This document shows, one piece after another, positions 8,469-14,850 of a DNA stretch of 15,248 nucleotides. The first letter of the stretch is position 1, and the number at the start of each line of letters is the position of its first letter. Origin of the DNA: Acetobacteraceae bacterium (lineage in GTDB: Bacteria; Pseudomonadota; Alphaproteobacteria; Acetobacterales; Acetobacteraceae); assembly GCA_947462945.1 (NCBI GenBank), contig CANHTE010000003.1:1-15248 (forward strand). Direction: 5' to 3'. The position numbers and the translations under genes were made by a program. Below the pieces are notes generated by a model. It did not search any database, had not been told where the DNA came from, and was given only the letters and a program-made list of their open reading frames with translations.

Positions 8469-9452
8469 ATGCCGAAGATCACCCGCCGCAACGCCAGCCT
8501 CGCGCTGCTGGCCGCACCATCCCTTGCCCGAATTCCGCAAGCCGCGGCCCAGGGCGCCTGGGCGCCCAGCCAGCCCATCCGCGTCATCATCCCCTTCACG
8601 CCCGGCGGCACGATGGACACGGTGGTGCGCCCCGTGCAGCAAATCCTGCAACAGGAGCTCGGCCAGCCCGTGGTGATCGAGCACCGGCCCGGCGCCGCGA
8701 CGGTGATCGGCACCCAGGAAGTGGCCCGCGCGCCGGCGGATGGCCACACCATGATCATGATCGCCAATAGTTTTTCGGCGAATATCACGCTGCGCCCCAG
8801 CATGCCCTACAACCCGATGCGCGATTTCGCGCCCCTGCTGATGGCCACCGTGGTGCCGCATGTGCTGGTGGTGCACCCCTCGGTCGCGCGGGATTTCGCG
8901 GGCTTCATCGCGGCCGGAAAGCGGCCTGGCGCCAACCTGGCCTTCGGCTCCTACGGCATCGGCACCTCCAACCATCTGGGGGGCGAGCAATTCCGCGAAC
9001 TCACCGGGATCAGTGCCACGCATGTGCCGTATAATGGCGCGCCGCAGGCCTATACGGACCTTATCGGCGCGCGGCTGCAATTCATGTTCGCCAATTTGCC
9101 GGACGTCATCCAGCCCTCCCAGGCGGGTCAGATGCGCCCCATCGCCATCTCGGCCGAGCGGCGGGTGAAGGAATTGCCCGATGTGCCGACCATGGCGGAA
9201 CTGGGCTTCCCCCTGGTGCTGTCCGATAGCTGGTTCGGCCTGATCACCCGCGCCGATGTGCCCGCCGCCGCCCGCACAAGGCTGGAGAGCGCCTGGATCG
9301 CAGCCCTCAACCGCCCCGAAGTGCGCGGCCGGCTGGAGGAGCTGGGCTTCACCGTGCTGGCCAAGCCCTCGGGCGAATTCGGTGCGGAAATCCGCCGCTA
9401 CACCGAGACCTATGCGCAGGTGATCCGCAGCAACGGCATCCGGGTGGAATGA
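8469..9452 (+). CDS. Bug-family TTT receptor (periplasmic solute-binding protein)
   Basis: The product is 327 residues, standard for Bug/TctC receptors. The N-terminus has a twin-arginine start (MPKITRRNASLALLAAP) and a probable cleavage after the AAA near residue 27, so it is exported, possibly by Tat. The mature protein opens with QPIRVIIPFTPGGTMDTVVRP and continues with VVIEHRPGAATVIGTQEVAR, APADGHTMIMI and MRDFAPLL, all family landmarks. THVPYNGAPQAYTDLIGARL and ELPDVPTMAELGFP mark the second lobe. The ATG at 8469 was chosen over the upstream TTG at 8415 because AGGAG (8458-8462) sits 6 nt before it and the signal peptide begins there. It has no transporter membrane genes nearby. It lies between two RidA-type genes (117 bp and 39 bp gaps), so it probably imports a compound whose catabolism needs them. 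Confidence 0.93.
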   Translation: MPKITRRNASLALLAAPSLARIPQAAAQGAWAPSQPIRVIIPFTPGGTMDTVVRPVQQILQQELGQPVVIEHRPGAATVIGTQEVARAPADGHTMIMIANSFSANITLRPSMPYNPMRDFAPLLMATVVPHVLVVHPSVARDFAGFIAAGKRPGANLAFGSYGIGTSNHLGGEQFRELTGISATHVPYNGAPQAYTDLIGARLQFMFANLPDVIQPSQAGQMRPIAISAERRVKELPDVPTMAELGFPLVLSDSWFGLITRADVPAAARTRLESAWIAALNRPEVRGRLEELGFTVLAKPSGEFGAEIRRYTETYAQVIRSNGIRVE

Positions 9453-9491
9453 CCCGTCGGGCGGCGCCCAGCACATCGTCAGGAGGATCAC

Positions 9492-9884
9492 ATGGCAACA
9501 CCCTTGGAACACATCTTCGTCGAGGGCCAGTTCAAGGTCGCCGCCCCGCTTTCGCCGGCGGTGAAGGTGGGCAATCTCATGTTCATCTCGGGCATCCCCG
9601 CCTATGACGAGCAGGGCAAACTCGCCATCGGGGATTTCCCGGCCCAGATGAAACAGACCATGGCCACCATCACCGGCATCCTGGAAAGCGTGGGCGCCGG
9701 CTGGGACCGCGTGGCCAAGGTGAATGTGCTGCTCACCCGGCGCGAGGATTTCGAGGAGATGAACCGCATCTACGCGGCGCATTTCCCGGACGGGAAATAC
9801 CCGGCGCGGACCACCGCCATCGTCTATTCCCTGCCCCGGCCGAATTTCCTGCTGGAGATCGAGGCCGTGGCCGTTCTCGAATAG
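9492..9884 (+). CDS. ridA: RidA family deaminase (reactive enamine/imine deaminase)
   Basis: The 130-residue product is a canonical RidA/YjgF/YER057c protein, normally a cytosolic trimer that hydrolyses 2-aminoacrylate and related enamines/imines to keto acids and ammonia. Visible landmarks are VKVGNLMFISGIPA, the helix QMKQTMATITGILESVGAGW, VAKVNVLLTRREDFEEMN and the active-site segment YPARTTAIVYSLP with Arg106, which corresponds to the carboxylate-binding Arg105 of E. coli RidA. Glu122 in FLLEIEAVAV fits the water-positioning glutamate. A strong Shine-Dalgarno AGGAGG (9481-9486) lies 5 nt before the ATG. It follows the Bug receptor by 39 bp and is likely in the same operon. Its exact substrate may be pathway-specific rather than the housekeeping one; a second housekeeping RidA elsewhere in the genome cannot be excluded. 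Confidence 0.92.
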   Translation: MATPLEHIFVEGQFKVAAPLSPAVKVGNLMFISGIPAYDEQGKLAIGDFPAQMKQTMATITGILESVGAGWDRVAKVNVLLTRREDFEEMNRIYAAHFPDGKYPARTTAIVYSLPRPNFLLEIEAVAVLE

Positions 9885-9949
9885 CGGCTTCCCCCGGCGT
9901 TTTTCGTCTCGCTTGGCGGAAGTCGCTTCGCAAGGCCGCGATCCTTCAA

Positions 9950-9964
9950 CTTGCCTTGGGCAAG
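9950..9964 (+). repeat. Short perfect hairpin between ridA and dinB
   Basis: CTTGCC, a TTG triloop and GGCAAG form a perfect 6-bp stem, 66 bp after the ridA stop. It could end the ridA transcript, but no T-run follows. The rest of the 124-bp gap (9885-10008) shows no SOS-type GTTC-N7-GTTC site for dinB. Confidence 0.35.
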
Positions 9965-10008
9965 GGCGCCCGCTGGAACCGCGCCCGCGCGGGGTGCATG
10001 CTGTCGGC

Positions 10009-11292
10009 ATGGAGCCCCCGCAACTGTGCCGCGACTGCCTGAGCATCGAACCAGGCCCCGGCCCCGCCTGCCGCGCCTGTGGCGGACGCCGGCTGCTGCG
10101 CCATGCCGAGTTGTTCACGCTCACCATCGCCCATGTGGATTGTGACGCCTTCTATGCCAGCGTGGAAAAGCGCGACCGGCCGGAACTGGCCAGCAAGCCG
10201 GTGCTGGTGGGCGGCGGCCGGCGCGGCGTGGTGGCCGCCTGCTGCTACATCGCGCGCGGCCATGGCATTCGCAGCGCCATGCCCATGTTCAAGGCGCTGG
10301 CCGCCTGCCCCGATGCGGTGGTGATCAAGCCCGACATCGCCAAATACGCGGCCGAGGGCGCGCGCATCCGCGCCATGATGCAGGCGCTGACCCCCCTGGT
10401 GCAGCCGCTCTCGATCGATGAGGCGGTGCTGGACCTCTCAGGCACAGAGGCGCTGCACAAATCCCCCCCCGCCGTCACCCTGGCGCGTCTGGCCCGCGAT
10501 GTGGAGCGGGAGGTTGGGGTCACCATCTCCATCGGCCTGGCCGCCAATCGGCTGATGGCCAAGCTGGCCGCCGGGCGGGACAAGCCGCGCGGCTTTGCCG
10601 TGATCGGCGCCGGTGAGGCGGCGGCCTGGCTGGCGCCGCAGCGGGTGGGGCTGCTGCCCGGCATCGGCCCCGCCGCCGTGCGCCGGCTGGAAGCGGCCGG
10701 CCTCACGCGGCTCGGGCAATTGGCGGCGCTGGATACAAAAACCGCCCTGGCACGCCTGGGCGCGGAGGGGCCGGCGCTCGCCGCCCGCGCGCGCGGCGAA
10801 GATGACCGCCCGGTCAACCCGGAGCGTGACACGAAAAGCGTCAGCGCGGAGACGACGTTCGAGGAGGATCTGGCCGATTTGCCCGCGCTGGAGGCGGTGC
10901 TCTGGCGCATGTCTGAGAAACTGGCCGCCCGCCTGGCGGAAAAGGGGCTCTCCGCCGGGGGCGTGGTGCTGAAGCTGAAGACCGCGGGCTTCGAGAGCCT
11001 GACCCGCCATGCCCGCCTGCCCGGCCCCACCTTGCTGCCCGAAACCCTGTTCGATGCCGCAAGGCCGCTGCTGGCCCGCGCGGCCACCGGCACAAGGTTT
11101 CGCCTGCTGGGCCTGGGGGCCGCGCCCCTTTGCCCGGCGGCAGAGGCCGATCAGGGTGACCTGGCCGACCCCCTGGCCCCCCGCCGCGCGGCCAAATGGC
11201 GCGCCATCGAGGCCTTGCGCGGGAAGTTCGGTGCGGGAAGTCTGGTCACCGGCCGCGCCCTGCCCAGGCCAAACTCAGTCACGGACGATTAA
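10009..11292 (+). CDS. dinB: DNA polymerase IV with N-terminal zinc ribbon
   Basis: The 427-residue product is a Y-family translesion polymerase. An N-terminal extension carries two CxxC pairs (Cys7/Cys10 and Cys21/Cys24) followed by RRLLRHAELFTLTI, a form I know from alphaproteobacterial DinB proteins. The palm motif AHVDCDAFYASVE gives the metal-binding Asp44, and LSIDEAVLDLSG gives Asp137 and Glu138. ACCYIARGHGIRSAMPMFKA is the fingers region and LLPGIGPAAVRRLEAAGL the thumb helix-hairpin-helix. The little-finger domain follows, from about residue 275 (KSVSAETTFEEDL) to RLLGLGAAPL. The ATG at 10009 starts the zinc ribbon; in-frame GTG 9994 is an alternative, and the open frame to 9913 adds unconserved residues. 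No LexA-like site is seen upstream. It replicates past damaged bases with low fidelity. Confidence 0.94.
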   Translation: MEPPQLCRDCLSIEPGPGPACRACGGRRLLRHAELFTLTIAHVDCDAFYASVEKRDRPELASKPVLVGGGRRGVVAACCYIARGHGIRSAMPMFKALAACPDAVVIKPDIAKYAAEGARIRAMMQALTPLVQPLSIDEAVLDLSGTEALHKSPPAVTLARLARDVEREVGVTISIGLAANRLMAKLAAGRDKPRGFAVIGAGEAAAWLAPQRVGLLPGIGPAAVRRLEAAGLTRLGQLAALDTKTALARLGAEGPALAARARGEDDRPVNPERDTKSVSAETTFEEDLADLPALEAVLWRMSEKLAARLAEKGLSAGGVVLKLKTAGFESLTRHARLPGPTLLPETLFDAARPLLARAATGTRFRLLGLGAAPLCPAAEADQGDLADPLAPRRAAKWRAIEALRGKFGAGSLVTGRALPRPNSVTDD

Positions 11293-11307
11293 TGTCTTGG
11301 CCTGTAA

Positions 11308-12300
11308 TTGGAGGATGTGTCCCTCCCCGACCCAGCGACCTTTGATCCCGTCCGGTTCCCCGGCCTTGCCCCTGGCGAGGAGTGGCCCCCCGCGACCTTC
11401 CAGTTCGCCGCCTCCTGGCTGCACGAGCCGGGGCTTGGCTTCGAGCGCACCTCCTCGGGCGAAATCACCCTGGTGCGGCGCTATGAAGCGCTTCGCCTGG
11501 TGCTGGATATCGAACATGCCCATTCCTCGCTCGACATCCTGCCCACCAGCCGGGATTTCCGGCTGCTGCGCCTCCTGCCATCAGCGCTCCGTCTGGTGGA
11601 GAGCCTGACGCCGGGCGATGAGGTGCCCTCCGTTCTGCGCGGCGCGCCACTGCCCCCGCCGGCCGAGCATCACATCTACGCCGCCACCACCGCCCTGGTG
11701 GCCGTTCTCGAGCGCAGCTCGGGCGATGGGGGCGGCGTGTTCCTGGATGCGCTCCGCCGCACACCGCCCGGCGTCGCCATGTTCGAGACGGCGGCCGCCC
11801 ACTGCATCCAGCAGGGGGGCTATGGGCTGGAACACATGGCCCGTCTGGCGCGTGGCCTGCAACGCCTGGCCCACGCCCATGCGGAGGTCTTGGCCGCCCA
11901 TGCCGCCCAGCCCGACTATCTCGGCATGGAGCGCATGGTCATCGCCACCACCCGTGCGTTGGACCGTGATGCCGCCTGGTCCCGCGACCTGATCGCCCAT
12001 GCGCTGCGGCGAATCGAACAGCGCATCCATGCCCCGCGTGAGACGGCGGATGGGCTGCGGGACATGGCCATCGGCCGGCTTGATGCGGAAGGGTCGCTGG
12101 CCGCCGCCGGGCGCCTGGCCTTGGCACAGGGAATTTTCCGCGACCGTCTGACCGAGCTTGGCGTCTTCTGGCGGCGCCTGGCCGCCGCCTGGGCCAGCGT
12201 TCATCCGCAATTGACCGACCGGCGTGAGCTTGACGCGCTCTCTCGCAATGCGCTGCGGCGGCTCTCGCTGAAAGATCTCTACACCCTGCCCGGGTCTTGA
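11308..12300 (+). CDS. Hypothetical protein, unrecognised
   Basis: I do not recognise this 330-residue protein. It has no signal peptide, no membrane segment and no familiar catalytic motif. The first about 60 residues look like a small mixed region (FQFAASWLHEPGLGFERTSSG). The rest is Ala/Leu/Arg-rich and mostly helical, with a stretch HHIYAATTALVAVLERSS and a C-terminal NALRRLSLKDLYTLPGS. The start is unclear: the first in-frame start codon after the upstream stop is TTG 11308, the next is GTG 11317, and the only Shine-Dalgarno-like GGAGG (11310-11314) falls between them, too close to either. Codon bias and base composition match the neighbours, which supports a real gene. It follows dinB by 15 nt in the same frame, so it may share its transcript. 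Confidence 0.75.
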   Translation: MEDVSLPDPATFDPVRFPGLAPGEEWPPATFQFAASWLHEPGLGFERTSSGEITLVRRYEALRLVLDIEHAHSSLDILPTSRDFRLLRLLPSALRLVESLTPGDEVPSVLRGAPLPPPAEHHIYAATTALVAVLERSSGDGGGVFLDALRRTPPGVAMFETAAAHCIQQGGYGLEHMARLARGLQRLAHAHAEVLAAHAAQPDYLGMERMVIATTRALDRDAAWSRDLIAHALRRIEQRIHAPRETADGLRDMAIGRLDAEGSLAAAGRLALAQGIFRDRLTELGVFWRRLAAAWASVHPQLTDRRELDALSRNALRRLSLKDLYTLPGS

Positions 12301-12339
12301 AGCCGGGGTCCCGCGCCCTGCTTCGCCGGAACCGAGAAC

Positions 12340-13215
12340 TCAATCCCAGAGCCGGGCAGCGCCCAGCACGCCGGAACTGTCGCCATGCAAGGCCGGCAGG
12401 ATGCGGGTCCGCACGACATCCGAGAACACATGGCGCGGCAGCAGGCGCGGCAATTCCACGTAAAGATGCGCCATATTGGACAAGCCGCCCCCCAGCACGA
12501 TCACCTCGGGGTCCAGCAGGTTCACCACGGCCGCCAGGGCGCGCGCCAGGCGCTCGGCATGGCGGGCCAGCGCGGCGGCGGCGGCTGCGTCCTTTCGGGT
12601 GACAAGGCCGCTGGCGTCCCGCGCGCCCGGCCCATCGGCATCCGCGGCCAAAGCGGGGCCGGAGAGGAAGGTCTCAATGCAGCCCTGCTGGCCGCACCAG
12701 CAGCCCGGGCCGGGAAACTCCTCGGCGCGCATCCAGGGCAGCGGGTTATGCCCCCATTCCCCGCCAATCCGGTTGAACCCCTCCAGCAGCCGCCCGCCGA
12801 TCACCACGCCGCCCCCCACCCCGGTGCCGAGGATCACCGCAAAGACGCTGGCCGCCCCCGCCCCCGCGCCATCCGCCGCCTCGGAAAGCGCCAGGCAATT
12901 GGCGTCATTGGACAGCCGCACCGGCCGGCCCAGCGCCAGGGCCAAATCCGCATCCAGCCGCCCGCCATTCAGCCAGGTGGAATTGGCGCCCCGGACCAGC
13001 CCGGTCTCGGGGGAGAGGCTGCCGGGAATCCCCACACCCACCGTGCCGCTTTGGCCCAGTGTGGCCTCCGCCCCCGCCACCAGCTCCGCGATGGCCGCGA
13101 TGACGCCCGGGTAGTCAGGCGGGGTGGGCATGCGGCGGCGCAGCAGGATTTGGCCCGCCGCATCCAGCGCCACCACCTCGATCTTCGTGCCGCCCAGATC
13201 AATGCCAATGCGCAT
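12340..13215 (-). CDS. mak: ROK-family fructokinase (Mak type)
   Basis: The 291-residue product closely follows E. coli Mak (manno(fructo)kinase) block by block: MRIGIDLGGTKIEVVALD, VGIPGSLSPETGLVRGANST, WLNG, RLSNDANCLALSEAADGA, AGEWGHNPLPWM-like GGEWGHNPLPWM, CIETFLSG and VNLLDPEVIVLGGGLSN. It would phosphorylate fructose (and perhaps mannose) with ATP at carbon 6 in the cytosol. The phosphate-1 loop is DLGGTK (6-11), the catalytic base is Asp104, and the ROK zinc site is His156 with Cys172, Cys174 and Cys179 (CWCGQQGC). The ATG at 13215 starts the conserved N-terminus. No Shine-Dalgarno is evident. It is divergent from the TusA-family gene across 61 bp and convergent with the hypothetical gene (39-bp gap). 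No sugar transporter lies next to it. Confidence 0.92.
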   Translation of the reverse strand: MRIGIDLGGTKIEVVALDAAGQILLRRRMPTPPDYPGVIAAIAELVAGAEATLGQSGTVGVGIPGSLSPETGLVRGANSTWLNGGRLDADLALALGRPVRLSNDANCLALSEAADGAGAGAASVFAVILGTGVGGGVVIGGRLLEGFNRIGGEWGHNPLPWMRAEEFPGPGCWCGQQGCIETFLSGPALAADADGPGARDASGLVTRKDAAAAAALARHAERLARALAAVVNLLDPEVIVLGGGLSNMAHLYVELPRLLPRHVFSDVVRTRILPALHGDSSGVLGAARLWD

Positions 13216-13236
13216 GGGCGGAGGCTGCGGCGCGCC

Positions 13237-13254
13237 GGGCTTGCGGGCAAGCCC
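13237..13254. repeat. Palindrome in the divergent mak / tusA-like gap
   Basis: GGGCTTGC and GCAAGCCC form an 8-bp perfect inverted repeat around a 2-base centre, in the middle of the 61-bp gap between the mak and TusA-family start codons. A second palindrome, CCCCCGGGGG (13252-13261), overlaps its right end. The place fits an operator for one or both genes, but a hairpin role is equally possible. Confidence 0.4.
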
Positions 13255-13276
13255 CCGGGGGTGCTGGATTGGCGGG

Positions 13277-13513
13277 ATGGGAGACACGACCACACTCGAC
13301 CTGCGCGGCATGACCTGCCCCCTGCCGGTGCTGAAGGCCAACAAGGCGCTGCGCGCCATGGCCCCCGGCGCCCGCCTCACCGTGCTGGCGACGGACCCGG
13401 CGGCGGTGAAGGACTTCCAGGCCTATGCCCAGGAGACCGGCCATGCCCTGCTGGAATGGGCCGAGGAGGCGGGCGCCCTGCGCTTCCTCCTGCAACGCAG
13501 GGCCGTGCCATGA
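13277..13513 (+). CDS. TusA-family sulfurtransferase
   Basis: The product is 78 residues, the normal length for TusA/SirA-like proteins (two-layer alpha/beta fold). The hallmark CPxP motif is present as LDLRGMTCPLPVLKANKAL, with the sulfur-carrying Cys14. TVLATDPAAVKDFQAYAQETGH is the typical central part. Such proteins carry persulfide sulfur for tRNA thiolation, molybdenum cofactor or other sulfur pathways in the cytosol; which one applies here cannot be told. The ATG at 13277 puts the CPxP motif at the usual place; ATG codons further upstream in the open frame lie in antisense of mak. Its stop overlaps the start of the HDAC-family gene (ATGA), so the two are co-translated. The Shine-Dalgarno is weak (GGCGGG). 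Confidence 0.88.
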   Translation: MGDTTTLDLRGMTCPLPVLKANKALRAMAPGARLTVLATDPAAVKDFQAYAQETGHALLEWAEEAGALRFLLQRRAVP

Positions 13514-14439
13514 GCGTGCTGCTGCTGACCCACCGGGATTGCCTGGCCCATGAGATGGGCGAAGGCCACCCCGAATGCCCGGACCGGCTGCGCGCCGTGC
13601 TCCAGGCGCTGGATGCCGAGGAATTCGCCGAACTGGTCCGCGATCAGCCCGGGGAAGCCACGGAAGAACAGCTCACCCGCGTCCATCCGGCCGATTATGT
13701 GGCGGCGATTCTCGGCGTGCGGCCGCCGGCTGGCGAATATGTGGCGCTGGACGCGGATACGATCATGTGCGCCGGCAGCGCGCGCGCCGCCCTGCTGGCC
13801 GCCGGTGCGGCGGTGCGCGCGGTGGATGAGGTATGCGAAGGCCTGGTGCGCCGCGCCTTCTGCGCCACCCGCCCGCCCGGCCACCATGCCGAACGCCGCC
13901 GCCCCATGGGATTTTGCCTTTTTGCCAATGCGGTGATCGCGGCGCGGCACGCCCAGGCCGTCCATGGCCTCACACGCGTCGCCATCTGCGATTTCGACGT
14001 GCATCACGGCAATGGCAGCCAGGATTGCACGCAGGATGACGCCACAATCCTGTTTGCCTCCAGCCACCAGATGCCGCTGTATCCCGGCACCGGCGCGGCC
14101 TCGGAAACCGGGCTGGGCAATATCCACAATGCGCCGCTGCCGCCCGGCGCTTCCGGCGCGCAATTCCGCGCCGCCTGGGCCGAGGAATTGTTGCCCGCCA
14201 TCGAGGCTTTCGCGCCGGAACTGGTCATCATCTCGGCCGGTTTCGATGCCCACGCACGCGACCCCCTCGCCCAGTTGCGCCTGACGGAATCGGATTTCGC
14301 ATGGTTGACGACAGAGCTGTGCACCCTGGCGGACCGGGCTTGCGCGGGCCGGGTGGTCAGCCTGCTGGAGGGCGGCTATGACCTTCAGGCCCTGGCGGCC
14401 TCCTCAGCGGCCCATGTCCGCGCATTATTGCGCAGCTGA
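13510..14439 (+). CDS. Histone deacetylase-family (arginase-fold) deacetylase
   Basis: The 309-residue product is a zinc-dependent deacetylase of the HDAC/AcuC/acetylpolyamine amidohydrolase superfamily. All key residues are visible: the GHPECPDRL entry motif (19-27), the catalytic His pair His125/His126 in RPPGHHAE, zinc ligands Asp163 and His165 in CDFDVHHGNG, the third ligand Asp246 in ISAGFDAH, and the transition-state Tyr290 in LEGGYD. Substrates of bacterial members include acetylated lysines, acetylpolyamines or acetoin-pathway proteins; the sequence does not decide. It is cytosolic with no signal peptide. Its start overlaps the TusA-family stop, with no good Shine-Dalgarno, consistent with coupling. 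The order HDAC-family gene, xseB, isoprenoid synthase is, as I recall, common in alphaproteobacteria. Confidence 0.93.
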   Translation: MSVLLLTHRDCLAHEMGEGHPECPDRLRAVLQALDAEEFAELVRDQPGEATEEQLTRVHPADYVAAILGVRPPAGEYVALDADTIMCAGSARAALLAAGAAVRAVDEVCEGLVRRAFCATRPPGHHAERRRPMGFCLFANAVIAARHAQAVHGLTRVAICDFDVHHGNGSQDCTQDDATILFASSHQMPLYPGTGAASETGLGNIHNAPLPPGASGAQFRAAWAEELLPAIEAFAPELVIISAGFDAHARDPLAQLRLTESDFAWLTTELCTLADRACAGRVVSLLEGGYDLQALAASSAAHVRALLRS

Positions 14440-14572
14440 AACGCGCTCCCGGTTGTGTTTGGCGGCAAACTTGGCTTTGCTGTGTCACACCAAACTGACA
14501 AGAATGGGTTGGCTTAGGTAGAAAGTTGATAACAAGGGTTGACGGCAAGGGTTAAGGGCAAAGGAGGGGGCG
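14440..14572 (+). promoter_or_regulatory. AT-richer intergenic region upstream of xseB-ispA
   Basis: These 133 bp are the least GC-rich stretch of the window and the likely promoter region for xseB-ispA. A small hairpin GTTTG-GCGG-CAAAC (14457-14470) follows the deacetylase stop and could help end that transcript. GTGT-C-ACAC (14482-14490) is a small dyad. CTGACA (14494-14499) resembles a -35 box but no good -10 lies at standard spacing. Near-direct 13-bp repeats precede the start codon (separate entry). Confidence 0.35.
14533..14571 (+). repeat. 13-bp imperfect tandem repeat ending in the xseB Shine-Dalgarno
   Basis: CAAGGGTTGACGG (14533-14545) is followed at once by CAAGGGTTAAGGG (14546-14558), matching at 11 of 13 positions. 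A third, weaker unit, CAAAGGAGGGGGC (14559-14571), contains the Shine-Dalgarno AAGGAGG. The repeat lies in the untranslated leader and ends directly before the start codon. Confidence 0.6.
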
Positions 14573-14836
14573 ATGTCGGTTCACCAAGCATCGAAACCCG
14601 CAGATCATGTGGGCGACGACGTGGCCAAACTTTCCTTCGAGGAGGCGTTGAGCCAGCTCGAAGGCATTGTGAAATCGCTGGAAGGTGGCCGCAGCACGCT
14701 GGCCCAGGCAATTTCCGAATATGAGCGCGGAACGGCCCTGCGCCGGTATTGCGAGGCGAAACTGGCGGAAGCCGAGGCGAAGGTGCAATCCGTGGTCGAG
14801 GGCGGCGCCGGATTGAGCCTGCGAGACGTGGAATAG
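14573..14836 (+). CDS. xseB: Exodeoxyribonuclease VII small subunit
   Basis: The 87-residue product has the XseB core LSFEEALSQLEGIVKSLEGG, then LAQAISEYERGTALRRYCEAKLAEAEAKVQ. XseB is a short helical hairpin that binds XseA in the multi-subunit nuclease degrading single-stranded DNA, used in repair and recombination. The length is at the upper end of normal because of a 14-residue polar N-terminal tail. The ATG at 14573 has a very strong Shine-Dalgarno AAGGAGG (14561-14567) at 5-nt spacing. The xseA partner is not in the window, as is usual, since it is normally located elsewhere. Only 14 bp separate it from ispA, so the two are surely one operon. Confidence 0.96.
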   Translation: MSVHQASKPADHVGDDVAKLSFEEALSQLEGIVKSLEGGRSTLAQAISEYERGTALRRYCEAKLAEAEAKVQSVVEGGAGLSLRDVE

Positions 14837-14850
14837 GATTACGGAGTCTG

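Noticed and set aside
3227..9452. Complete tripartite tricarboxylate transporter
   Set aside because: Only the two receptor genes are present; no TctA or TctB membrane protein is encoded in the window.
9913..10008. Earlier start for dinB
   Set aside because: The added 32 residues show no conserved pattern and there is no Shine-Dalgarno; the zinc ribbon begins just after the ATG at 10009.
7449..10127. An 892-codon open frame on the minus strand opposite the RidA-like, Bug and RidA genes
   Set aside because: It is antisense to three genes with clear families and strong ribosome sites. Its translation is His/Gly/Arg-rich with no known motif, the usual result of GC-rich codon positions.
9950..13254. 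A dispersed repeat family based on the CTTGC/GCAAG hairpins at 9950 and 13237
   Set aside because: Only two short matches with different loops and flanks; this is expected by chance in GC-rich DNA without a genome-wide search.
12385..13509. Upstream extension of the deacetylase frame across mak
   Set aside because: It is antisense to mak, low-complexity in translation, and the HDAC-family N-terminus begins at 13510.
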